Notes under the pieces: generated by a model
Databases searched by the model: none
Told to the model about the DNA's origin: nothing
What the model saw: only the letters and a program-made list of their open reading frames with translations
Shown here: positions 8,551 through 15,977 of the stretch, one piece after another
How positions within the stretch are numbered: the first letter of the stretch is position 1
Layout of the letters: each line of letters begins with the position of its first letter
Position numbers and translations under genes: made by a program
Origin: G963663315 sp965208975
Lineage (GTDB): Bacteria > Pseudomonadota > Gammaproteobacteria > Arenicellales > Poriferihabitantaceae
Direction: 5' to 3'
Assembly: GCA_965208975.1 (NCBI GenBank)
Contig: CBDBQH010000001.1
Location: forward strand, 496,001-560,000
Length of the DNA: 64,000 nt

Positions 8551-8566
8551 GGTCTCCCCATTTTTT
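8551..8566 (+). repeat. Extra solitary IS4 end
   Basis: GGTCTCCCCATTTTTT recurs here in the same orientation as the left end of the neighbouring IS. With its upstream TTGTAACAATCT, 29 of 30 positions match 7103-7132. It is probably the relic of an earlier copy or a tandem insertion. From 8567 to 8793 I see no gene, only sequence I cannot assign. Confidence 0.7.
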
Positions 8567-8793
8567 CAGGTAAGGATTATCGCAACCGGTCGCGGCCACC
8601 ATGTCGGCCACCACCTGATAGCATTTCCCGCGCCTAGCTGTGTTGGATCTGGTTTAATCTGCTATCGCGGTTTTTACTCGATTTTCCCGACCCTCTCCGC
8701 CTTCAGGAAAACCCGCTATCAATTCCGGCCGTTATTTCAGGTACACAACATCTGACTTGTCCGGCCTGCTCCGGTTCTGGTTCAGGTTCGGTT

Positions 8794-8982
8794 TCAATAG
8801 TGCGCTTGATTATCTTCTATGTGCTTCTCGTGTCTCTCTGCTATTATTTGAATGTCTGATTTAATTTTTTCAATGGCAACCGTTGACGCAGTAAAAGATT
8901 GATAAATAAACACGGTTGCTGCCGCGGTTGCTGCCGCGGTTGCTCCAATAATTCCCAAGATTTTATAAATTTCTGATTTCAT
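8794..8982 (-). CDS. Small single-pass membrane protein, unknown
   Basis: A 62-residue protein with one membrane segment (about residues 7-30, Ala/Thr-rich: ILGIIGATAAATAAATVFIY) and a charged, helical C-terminal tail (EKIKSDIQIIAERHEKHIED). Its start lies 27 bases after the stop of the upstream MORN-type secreted protein on the same strand, so the two may form a unit. A GAGAC sequence precedes the ATG. I do not recognise a family; a holin-like or anchoring role is only a guess. Confidence 0.55.
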   Translation of the reverse strand: MKSEIYKILGIIGATAAATAAATVFIYQSFTASTVAIEKIKSDIQIIAERHEKHIEDNQAHY

Positions 8983-9009
8983 GTTTTAGGTCTCTTTTCA
9001 GGTCTCTGG

Positions 9010-10374
9010 TTATAAACGCGGATTTCCGCCGGAACAATTTGTACTGGTTTCGCCGTCGCAATCGTCTATTGTTCGGATAATTGATCCGTTCCGGTCTTTG
9101 ATCAAAATATCCCCGCTGATCTTTCCGTTTACCCATTCAGATGTAACAGTATTGCCGTTCGGTTTGGTTTCTATCCAGGTTCCGTGTTCTTTGTTGTTTA
9201 CATAGGGACCTCTCGCAATTTCACCACTTGCCCATCGTTCTAACCAGATTCCTTGTTTTTGTCCGTTTACATATTCCCCTGTCGCCGTAGATTCCCAAGG
9301 GGTTTTTTCTATCCAGGTTCCGTGTTTTTGTCCTCTTGCGTTGTACTGGTTAATGCCGATGTCGGTATTCCGTGGTAAGGTTCTTATTGTTGATTTCACT
9401 TCAACCCCGTTTACCCATGTCGAAGTCCAAATACTGCCGTCCGGTCTTCTTTCTGCTCCTTCTCCAGCTTCTTGGTGTTCTCTGCCGTCTACATACTGAC
9501 CTCTCGAAACAGTACCATCCGCGGATATTGCTGTCCAGATTCCTTGTTTTTGTCCGTTTACATATTCCCCTGTTTCTGTACCATTTCCACGGGGTTCTAT
9601 CCAAGTTCCGTGTTTTTGTCCTCTTGCGTTGTACTGGTTTATAGCGTTTGTGTTTGTCGGCGCCGGTGTTGTTGCTGTTGGCGCTGCTACTGCATAGGCT
9701 TTTGGCCGTGTGTTAATTCTGAAACCCGTAACCGTTCCGATGCTGTTACACCCCCCGGCGGTCATCGTAAATTGTGATTGATCAAATTCAATCATTTTTG
9801 AAACTGCGTTATATGACAAGGTAAAGGATGTTGTAATGGTACAGCTTTCCCCGTCCGGGCTTGTTGCTCTGATAGAACCGGCGGCCGTACTGGCGCCGCC
9901 GTTTGTTAAATCAATGGTTCCGGTTAATGTGCCGCCAGTAATAGATAGTCTGCTGTTGGTCTGGCTGATTGCTGGCTGGATGAAGTAATCCAGCGCCCTT
10001 GTTTCTGGTAGTAGGCTGGCTGTTTGCGGGTCTGGTAAAATTTCAATTTCAACGGCGCCGGTGGCTGTATCTATATCGCTTACACGGTAATTGAATGGTG
10101 CGTTGGCTTCCTGTCTGGTTCCGTCTGTGTCGTTGTATGAATACAATACGCTGGCCGTCCCTGTTCCGCTTCCTGTTGGTGCGGTTGTAGTTTGTGCTGG
10201 CGTTGTAGTTTGTGCATGGGCTGGCAATATCAGGCTGTTTACAATCGGTTTATTCCAAGCCGTAACCGCCAATCCGCTAACGGCCAGGGTCTTGATGACC
10301 TGTTGCCGTTTCTGCAAGTCTGTTTTTTCTGTCTCTTGCCTTTCTTGTTCTTCTGTCGCGTGTTGATTAGTCAT
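9010..10374 (-). CDS. Secreted MORN/YwqK-type repeat protein with atypical leader
   Basis: A 454-residue protein. Residues about 14-52 form a leader (TDLQKRQQVIKTLAVSGLAV, then TAWNKPIVNS and LPAHAQ) with a likely signal-peptidase site after AHA. A Thr/Pro linker and a beta-rich domain (about 70-255) follow. The C-terminus has MORN-like repeats with two near-identical units, INQYNARGQKHGTWIE, about 100 residues apart, and several GEYVNGQKQGIW units. ATG 10374 is chosen because it sits just before the leader; an upstream ATG at 10443 overlaps the promoter. The leader recurs in the protein at 28395-29123. Probably exported; function unknown. Confidence 0.7.
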   Translation of the reverse strand: MTNQHATEEQERQETEKTDLQKRQQVIKTLAVSGLAVTAWNKPIVNSLILPAHAQTTTPAQTTTAPTGSGTGTASVLYSYNDTDGTRQEANAPFNYRVSDIDTATGAVEIEILPDPQTASLLPETRALDYFIQPAISQTNSRLSITGGTLTGTIDLTNGGASTAAGSIRATSPDGESCTITTSFTLSYNAVSKMIEFDQSQFTMTAGGCNSIGTVTGFRINTRPKAYAVAAPTATTPAPTNTNAINQYNARGQKHGTWIEPRGNGTETGEYVNGQKQGIWTAISADGTVSRGQYVDGREHQEAGEGAERRPDGSIWTSTWVNGVEVKSTIRTLPRNTDIGINQYNARGQKHGTWIEKTPWESTATGEYVNGQKQGIWLERWASGEIARGPYVNNKEHGTWIETKPNGNTVTSEWVNGKISGDILIKDRNGSIIRTIDDCDGETSTNCSGGNPRL

Positions 10375-10436
10375 GTTTAGTCTCGCTTGATATGAATGGA
10401 TTGTGGATGGATGAAATATCCTGAAATGGGATAAAT

Positions 10437-10468
10437 TTGACAATATCCCATGATCGGATATTTGTCAA
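10437..10468. promoter_or_regulatory. Inverted repeat between divergent XRE and MORN genes
   Basis: TTGACAATATCC (10437-10448) and GGATATTTGTCAA (10456-10468) form an inverted repeat differing by one base, around a 7-base spacer. On each strand the arm supplies a TTGACA -35 box, and on the minus strand TATTGT follows at 17 bases. It lies 14 bases before the XRE start codon, so it is a likely operator for that regulator controlling both directions. Confidence 0.6.
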
Positions 10469-10482
10469 CATCAAATCCAAAA

Positions 10483-10737
10483 ATGACAAACAGCCCTTGG
10501 GGAAGGTGGCAAACAGCGTTTCAGCAGACGATCCGACAGGTGCGGAAGCGCGCCGGGTTGACGCAGACACAGTTGTCTGAAAAACTGGCGAAGCCGCAGA
10601 GTTATGTATCCAAATATGAAAGCGGAGAGCGGCGGCTTGATTATCTGGAAGTACGGAGAATATGCGATTGTTGTGGAATTACGATTACTGAGTTCGACAA
10701 CTTCCTGACAGAGTCGGAGTGCAGGTTGTCTGCATAG
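10483..10737 (+). CDS. XRE-family helix-turn-helix regulator
   Basis: An 84-residue DNA-binding protein. The helix-turn-helix spans about residues 15-68: RQVRKRAGLTQTQLSEKLAK, then PQSYVSKYESGERRLDYLEV. The C-terminal tail is short (CGITITEFDNFL). ATG 10483 is preferred over 10450 because the upstream start lies inside the inverted repeat that probably serves as the operator. It is divergent from the MORN-type secreted protein. Its 3' half recurs at 13310-13432. Confidence 0.85.
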   Translation: MTNSPWGRWQTAFQQTIRQVRKRAGLTQTQLSEKLAKPQSYVSKYESGERRLDYLEVRRICDCCGITITEFDNFLTESECRLSA

Positions 10738-10739
10738 AA

Positions 10740-10870
10740 ATCAGAGTCTGACAGGGGGAAATTGAGAATGATGTGTATAATTCCCTTGAAGTCGCATAAT
10801 GGTTCACCACGACGCGATCAAGGAGAAAGGCGTTGATACACTCGCCTGTTTATCTGTAAATGATGTCTTT
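10740..10870 (+). pseudogene. Duplicated 5' region and internal fragment of the peroxiredoxin gene
   Basis: After the XRE stop the sequence follows the leader region of the peroxiredoxin gene (compare 13435-13494), including GTGTATAATTCCCTTGAAG. It then jumps directly into an internal part of the peroxiredoxin coding sequence: 10799-10870 matches about 13720-13789 with a few substitutions. The promoter-proximal coding part (about 220 bases) and everything after codon 81 are missing. This is a decayed copy of the locus at 13435-14031. The rest of the gap to 11000 shows no gene. Confidence 0.85.
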
Positions 10871-11000
10871 AGACCATCGGCGCAGGGTTTCCCGGGAAAT
10901 GGTGGATAGAAATGGTGGATAGATAAGCGTTTTCCAATCCAGAGATGAGCCTGAGGGGGAGTATTTTCCGTATAGAATCAAAGGTCATTGGGTTGTTCTG

Positions 11001-12200
11001 TCAGGCGGCGTAATTTTGGGGTTTGTTAAAAGATTGGAATAGGGTATTGCGAGCTTGATTGAGTTTTCTCGCAGCTTCATTATCACTGTATTGATGAGCG
11101 AAGTCATCCAGTATTTTGAAAGTGATACCGGATTTGAGATATTGTTCGGCATGGGGCAGGGAGCGAAGTTTCTGATACGGAGTCATGATCAGAGAGTCCG
11201 GGTATTTACGGATGTGTTTTCCCTGGTTGTTAACTTCTTCCTTTGCGAACAGGCAGGGTCGGTGATAGTTCAGGTAGGGTGTGAGGTAGTGGATGAGGAA
11301 GTGATTGACGGGTTGAGCGAAGCGTTGTGAGATGTGTTCGTAGCCCAGATGCTTGCGGATGACAGAACCATTCTTGCCTTCGACCAGGGCGTTGTCATTA
11401 CTTTGTCGGGGACGTGATTTGGTTTGTTCGATGTGGAGTTTTTGCAGGAGTCTGGAGACCTGTCGATTGATATACTCTGAGCCGTTATCGGAATGGAATC
11501 CCTGTAGCGTGAAGGGGAAGGCCTGGAGGAGTTCATGCAGGGCCGGGATGAGATAGCTTTCAGAGATTCTCTGTACACTGACTACGGCCTGCATCTGGGT
11601 GACCTCATCGACGGCATTGATGTGGTATAGCCCCTTGATGCCGTCCTGGTCGCCCTGATGGACGGTATCGACGCGCAAGAAGCCGGGACGGCCATCGGGT
11701 CTGGGCTTGCGTCGCTCCCCGATTCTCACCGGAGTGTACCGGGTCTTTTGGAAGTGTCTTCTGTGGCGCTGGTAGGGGTCTGAGTGTCGCAGGTTGTACA
11801 AGTGTCCATTGGAGATGCCGGCCAGTCTGTGGTATCGGGTATCGCCGAATACAGCAAAAGCCCGTTCACACAGTTTGCGGGTGGCCGGGCCGGAAAGGTT
11901 GCCGTGCAGGGTATCGGTTTCCACCAGTAAAGCCACATCTGCCGGGGTATAACGCCGACAGAAGGCATTGGCAGGCCTTCCCCGGTGATCCCGGATTCGT
12001 CCACTGTCCCGGTATTGGCGGATCAGCCGGGTGATCTGGGCGCGGGACAGGCCACTGACCTTCTCCAGGTAGGCTTTCACCACGCCCCGGTCGGCCTTGC
12101 CGAGTAAAGGATAACGCAACTGCCGCAGACTGTCGCAAATCCACGAATAAGACTCCTTGCGGGATTGGGGTTCAAAATCAAAAGTGGTGGCTCCGTCCAA
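11001..12200 (-). CDS. Integrase-core (rve) transposase, IS481/IS3-like
   Basis: A 399-residue transposase. An N-terminal helix-turn-helix region (LSRAQITRLIRQYRDSGRI, about residues 50-70) precedes the DDE core: Asp in FLRVDTVHQGD, Asp in FHSDNGSEY and Glu in NDNALVEGKNGSV. All three acidic residues are present and the frame is intact, so it may be active. It sits inside the duplicated XRE/peroxiredoxin segment. I could not find convincing terminal inverted repeats by eye, so the element limits are not given. Confidence 0.85.
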   Translation of the reverse strand: MDGATTFDFEPQSRKESYSWICDSLRQLRYPLLGKADRGVVKAYLEKVSGLSRAQITRLIRQYRDSGRIRDHRGRPANAFCRRYTPADVALLVETDTLHGNLSGPATRKLCERAFAVFGDTRYHRLAGISNGHLYNLRHSDPYQRHRRHFQKTRYTPVRIGERRKPRPDGRPGFLRVDTVHQGDQDGIKGLYHINAVDEVTQMQAVVSVQRISESYLIPALHELLQAFPFTLQGFHSDNGSEYINRQVSRLLQKLHIEQTKSRPRQSNDNALVEGKNGSVIRKHLGYEHISQRFAQPVNHFLIHYLTPYLNYHRPCLFAKEEVNNQGKHIRKYPDSLIMTPYQKLRSLPHAEQYLKSGITFKILDDFAHQYSDNEAARKLNQARNTLFQSFNKPQNYAA

Positions 12201-12308
12201 AAACGAACGAATATCTTCTACCGTCTGTAAACGCTGGCTATTGACAATATTATATAAATAATCTATATTTCCTCCTGCGTCTGAGATGAGTCGCCAAGCG
12301 TCTCGTTC

Positions 12309-12325
12309 CGGGGCTTGAAGCCCCG
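12309..12325. other. GC hairpin upstream of the DUF3800 gene
   Basis: CGGGGCT and AGCCCCG pair around a TGA loop. An 8-base T run (12338-12345) follows 12 bases later, too far for a standard terminator. It could be a decayed terminator or a repeat end; 12201-12373 otherwise holds no gene. Confidence 0.3.
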
Positions 12326-12373
12326 ATACTCAGTCGCTTTTTTTTGTTCAAAAATCGATAACACAAGACAAAA

Positions 12374-13273
12374 ATGTACTTGCTCTACATGGATGAGTCT
12401 GGTGTTTCTAACATTCCTGGTAATACTTCTCATTTTGTTCTTACTGGTATCTCTGTTCCTATATGGCACTGGAAAAATTGCGACGACGAGATTTCGCAGA
12501 TCAAGAAGAAATATGACCTCTTCGATGCTGAAATTCACACAGCATGGATTATGAGACGTTATCTCGAACAGGTAAAAATCCCTGACTTTGAATCGTTACA
12601 GTTTTATGAAAGGAGAAGCGCTGTAACCACTGAAAGAAATAGGGAATTGTTCCGGTTACAAAAGACAAATAACAGTAAGCTGTATAAGCAAACCAAAAAG
12701 AATTACGAAAAAACCAAGGATTACATACATTTAACCCATGAACAGCGCAAGAGCTTCATTGATGAAGTAGCAAGGTGTGTTTCCAATTGGGGTTCTGCGA
12801 GAGTGTTTGCAGAGTGCGTAGATAAGATTCATTTTAATCCAGTACGGAGTCCAACAACTTTGGATGAGCAAGCGTTAGAGCAGATTGTTTCAAGGTTTGA
12901 ACAATATCTTGACAATATCAGCGTGGACAATTCAAGGAATAAAAGTTATGGCCTGCTGATTCATGATAACAACGATACGGTATCTCAAAAGCATACCCAG
13001 TTAATGAAGTCGTTTCATGCCAAGGGAACCAACTGGACTGACCTCAAACATATTGTAGAAACCCCACTTTTCGTTGATAGTAGTCTCACAAGTCTTGTTC
13101 AAATTGCTGATTTATGCGCGTATTCCATTAGGCGCTATCTGGAAAATAATGAAGAAGGGCTTTTCGATCATATCTACAAAAGGGCTGATAGAAAGCAGGA
13201 AAAAGTTGTCGGTATACGACATTTTTCAGATCCTTCCTGTCCCTGTAAAATTTGCGACGGTCATAAACGATAA
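12374..13273 (+). CDS. DUF3800 family protein
   Basis: A 299-residue protein with the DUF3800 N-terminus (YLLYMDESG, an Asp-x-Glu pair of an RNase H-like fold) and the conserved C-terminal segment LVQIADLCAYSIRRYLE. A Cys cluster, CPCKICDGH, closes the protein and may bind zinc. The family is common near mobile elements and defence genes; no activity is established. It is AT-rich compared with the flanking core genes, and it lies between the rve transposase and the second copy of the duplicated segment, which indicates acquisition by transfer. Confidence 0.85.
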   Translation: MYLLYMDESGVSNIPGNTSHFVLTGISVPIWHWKNCDDEISQIKKKYDLFDAEIHTAWIMRRYLEQVKIPDFESLQFYERRSAVTTERNRELFRLQKTNNSKLYKQTKKNYEKTKDYIHLTHEQRKSFIDEVARCVSNWGSARVFAECVDKIHFNPVRSPTTLDEQALEQIVSRFEQYLDNISVDNSRNKSYGLLIHDNNDTVSQKHTQLMKSFHAKGTNWTDLKHIVETPLFVDSSLTSLVQIADLCAYSIRRYLENNEEGLFDHIYKRADRKQEKVVGIRHFSDPSCPCKICDGHKR

Positions 13274-13309
13274 GCAGTTCAGCTTGCTGGATCAGCAACC
13301 TCGGCACTA

Positions 13310-13432
13310 TATGAAAGCGGAGAGCGACGGCTCGATTATCTGGAAGTGCGGAGAATATGCGATTGTTGTGGAATTACGATTACTGAGTTCGACAACTTCC
13401 TGACAGAGTCGGAGTGCAGGTTGTCTGCATAG
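13310..13432 (+). pseudogene. 3' fragment of an XRE regulator (second copy)
   Basis: About 123 bases match 10615-10737 with very few changes and encode the last 40 residues of the XRE protein (YESGERRLDYLEV to the TAG at 13430-13432). No start or helix-turn-helix remains. The copy continues without a break into the peroxiredoxin leader, showing that the original gene order was XRE then peroxiredoxin. Confidence 0.85.
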
Positions 13433-13470
13433 AAATCAGAACCTGACAGGGGGAAATTGAGAATGATGTG

Positions 13471-13476
13471 TATAAT
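13471..13476 (+). promoter_or_regulatory. Candidate -10 box upstream of the peroxiredoxin gene
   Basis: TATAAT in the context GATGTGTATAATTC, 75 bases before the start codon. The same string occurs at 10774-10787 in the duplicated copy and before the AlaX remnant (about 6843-6856). No good -35 box is visible at normal spacing. Confidence 0.4.
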
Positions 13477-13545
13477 TCCCTTGAAGATCGCATAACGCGA
13501 AGATTATTCATTCATAAACCAGCACAATTTGATGAGGCGCTTTCC

Positions 13546-14031
13546 ATGACCATAAAAATCGGGGACAGTATCCCCAATATATCACTCTCCACAATGACCG
13601 CTGATGGGCCGAAGGATATTTCAACCGATGAGATATTCGCCGGCAAGAAGGTGGTTCTGTTCGCGCTGCCGGGGGCGTTTACGCCGACCTGCCATGCGGC
13701 TCACTTACCGGGCTATGTGGTCCACCACGACGCGATCAAGGAGAAAGGCGTGGATACACTCGCCTGTTTGTCTGTAAATGATGTCTTTGTGATGGACGCA
13801 TGGGGCAAGGCGCAAAACACGCAAGACCATATTCTGATGCTGGCGGATGGAAGCGCCTCATTTACCGAAGCGCTGGGTCTTGAGCTGGACCTGACCGCGC
13901 GTAACTTTGGCATGCGCTCGCAACGTTATGCGCTGATTGCCGAGGACGGAGTGGTCACTCATCTGAACGTCGAATCATCCGGGCCAGAGCTTGAAGTGAG
14001 TGACGCCGAAACCATACTGGCATTACTGTAA
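13546..14031 (+). CDS. Peroxiredoxin (Prx5/AhpE-type)
   Basis: A 161-residue thiol peroxidase that reduces hydrogen peroxide and organic peroxides in the cytoplasm. The active site is PGAFTPTCHAAHLPGY, with the peroxidatic Cys near residue 49, followed by CLSVNDVFVMDAW and the conserved Arg in MRSQRYALI. ATG 13546 follows GAGG; an upstream ATG at 13468 lies in the -10 region and is rejected. Length matches the single-domain glutaredoxin-dependent group. Upstream is a duplicated leader; downstream is a convergent SDR gene. Confidence 0.92.
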   Translation: MTIKIGDSIPNISLSTMTADGPKDISTDEIFAGKKVVLFALPGAFTPTCHAAHLPGYVVHHDAIKEKGVDTLACLSVNDVFVMDAWGKAQNTQDHILMLADGSASFTEALGLELDLTARNFGMRSQRYALIAEDGVVTHLNVESSGPELEVSDAETILALL

Positions 14032-14084
14032 ACAAAAAATGAGTTCGGTCCGGTGAACGTTACAGGGGCGTTACGCCGTCCTGA

Positions 14085-14912
14085 TCAGCGTTTCCTCAGG
14101 TAGTTGTCCAGCATCCGGTCGGGCAGGATGCGTTTCAGCGTCGCCAGTACCTTGGTCGGTGTGGTTACCCGATACCGGACTTTGGGGCGGGGGCTTTCCA
14201 GCGCCTGGATGGTGGCTTCCAGTACCGCTTCGGGCGGCAGTGTGTAACGGGTCGGGCGGTCGCTCTTCAGGCGTTTTTCGAGTTCCTGGTATTCTGCCTG
14301 GTGGGTGCTGTGGCTTCGATCAATGTGTTCGATAAACTTGTGCAGGGAATTGACCCGAAATTCGCTGGTGATCGGGCCGGGCTCAATCAGGCTCAGTTCA
14401 ATCCCGGACCCGGCTAGTTCCAGGCGCATGGTATCGGTCAACCCTTCCAGGGCATACTTGCTGGCGTTGTAGGCGCCGCGGTATTTCAGGCTGACAAAGC
14501 CGAGAACCGAACTGATTTGTATGATCCGTCCTGTATTATTTTTCCGCATGACCGGAATAACCCGATTGGTTAACTCCTGGGTCCCGAACACATTGGTTTC
14601 AAACTGGGCGCACAGGCTGGCCCGGGTCAGATCCTCAACTGCGCCGGGTTGTCCATAGGCGCCATTATTGATCAATCCGAACAGCTTGCCGTCAGTCAGC
14701 TCGAGGGTTTTGGCGAGGCCATTTCCGATGGCTTCAGGAGCATCAAGATCAAGCACAACCGTATCCAGCCCGATTTCAGCCAGAGCGGGCAGATCAGCCG
14801 GATTGCGACAACTGGCGATGACGTGGTAGCCGCGGGCGTGCAAACCCGAAGCCAGGCAACGACCAATGCCGGTTGAACAGCCGGTAATCAGAATCGGTTT
14901 GTTTTTATTCAT
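14085..14912 (-). CDS. Short-chain dehydrogenase/reductase (SDR)
   Basis: A 275-residue classical SDR. The nucleotide-binding motif is TGCSTGIG (residues 10-17), NNGAYG is the NNAG-type motif, Ser occurs in ISSVLG and the catalytic pair is YNASK. The substrate cannot be told. The longer C-terminal part (residues 190-275, with HSTHQAEYQELEKRL) resembles SDRs acting on lipid or sterol-like substrates. It is divergent from the Gfo/Idh/MocA gene, with 62 bases between starts. Confidence 0.85.
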   Translation of the reverse strand: MNKNKPILITGCSTGIGRCLASGLHARGYHVIASCRNPADLPALAEIGLDTVVLDLDAPEAIGNGLAKTLELTDGKLFGLINNGAYGQPGAVEDLTRASLCAQFETNVFGTQELTNRVIPVMRKNNTGRIIQISSVLGFVSLKYRGAYNASKYALEGLTDTMRLELAGSGIELSLIEPGPITSEFRVNSLHKFIEHIDRSHSTHQAEYQELEKRLKSDRPTRYTLPPEAVLEATIQALESPRPKVRYRVTTPTKVLATLKRILPDRMLDNYLRKR

Positions 14913-14974
14913 CAGTTTTCAGAGTAAAATCGAACACCCGCGCTATTTCTATCACACATTACGAAACTGTCAAA

Positions 14975-15928
14975 TTGAATCACTATGAGAAGACAAGGGT
15001 CGCGGTGATCGGGGCCGGGTATCTGGGTCGAATTCATGCCAGAATTTATCATGAAATGGACCATGTTGACCTGGTTGCAGTGGTGGATACCGATGAGTGC
15101 GTGGCACAGTCTGTCGCGCAAGATTGTGACTGCCAGGCATTGACTCGCGCTGAAGAGGTTGTGGGCCGGATTGACGCGGTCAGCATCGTGGTTCCAACCA
15201 GCGCGCATCTGCCTGTTGCGCGTCCGTTTCTCGAAGCCGGTATCCATACCCTGCTCGAAAAGCCGGTCGCTCCGACTGTGGAGGAAAGCGCACAGATTGT
15301 CCAGCTGGCAGAAGCATCCGGGGCTATATTGCAGATCGGGCATCTGGAGCGCTTCAATGCGGGAGTCATGAAAATCGCGGAACTGGCGTTCCAACCCCGA
15401 TTCATCGAAGTACACCGGCTGGGGGAATTCAACGAACGCGCAACCGATGTCGATGTGGTCACTGATCTGATGATTCATGATATTGATATTGTGCTGTCGT
15501 TGATCCGGTCGGAGTTGAAATCCGTTTCCGCTACCGGCGCTCCGGTTGTCACTGATCATGTTGACATTGCCAACGCGCGTCTGGAATTTAAAAACGGAGC
15601 GGTTGCCAATGTCACCTCCAGTCGGGTATCGACCCAGCGATTTCGCCGTATCCGGGTGTTTTCTGAGGAACGTTACCTGGGGTTGAATTTCCTGACCCAG
15701 CAATTATCGGAAGTCAGGCCGGGCAAAAAAATGGAAGGCAGCAATTTCCCGGAACTGGAGCGCCGGGATATTGATGTCTCTCCCCAACAACCCCTGAATG
15801 TCGAGTTGGCGCACTTCATTGACTGTGTCAACCACGGCCGGCGTCCTTTGGTCAGCGGTGAGGACGGTCTGATTGCGGTTCAGGTGGCGGAGATGGTAAG
15901 AACGAAGATCCTCCAGTCCGGGTACTGA
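14975..15928 (+). CDS. Gfo/Idh/MocA family oxidoreductase (GnnA-like)
   Basis: A 317-residue NAD(P)-dependent oxidoreductase. The Rossmann motif is AVIGAGYLGRIHAR (about residues 10-23), followed by the family motif EKPVAPTVEE. The GHLERFNAGV and DVVTDLMIHDIDIV segments resemble UDP-GlcNAc 3-dehydrogenases (GnnA) that precede amide-linked lipid A sugars. The partner aminotransferase gnnB and lpx genes are not in the window, so the substrate stays open. The start is the TTG at 14975; no strong ribosome site is visible, and GTG 14999 would shorten the protein by eight residues. Confidence 0.85.
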   Translation: MNHYEKTRVAVIGAGYLGRIHARIYHEMDHVDLVAVVDTDECVAQSVAQDCDCQALTRAEEVVGRIDAVSIVVPTSAHLPVARPFLEAGIHTLLEKPVAPTVEESAQIVQLAEASGAILQIGHLERFNAGVMKIAELAFQPRFIEVHRLGEFNERATDVDVVTDLMIHDIDIVLSLIRSELKSVSATGAPVVTDHVDIANARLEFKNGAVANVTSSRVSTQRFRRIRVFSEERYLGLNFLTQQLSEVRPGKKMEGSNFPELERRDIDVSPQQPLNVELAHFIDCVNHGRRPLVSGEDGLIAVQVAEMVRTKILQSGY

Positions 15929-15977
15929 CCGGAAAATCGAATGTATATGAGATGTTGAGCTTTCTGGATTTCTGATT

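Noticed and set aside
12309..12345. Rho-independent terminator
   Set aside because: The T tract is 12 bases away from the stem, so termination would be inefficient.
14912..15703. A 263-codon frame antisense to the Gfo/Idh/MocA gene
   Set aside because: The plus-strand frame has clear Rossmann and family motifs; the antisense product resembles nothing.
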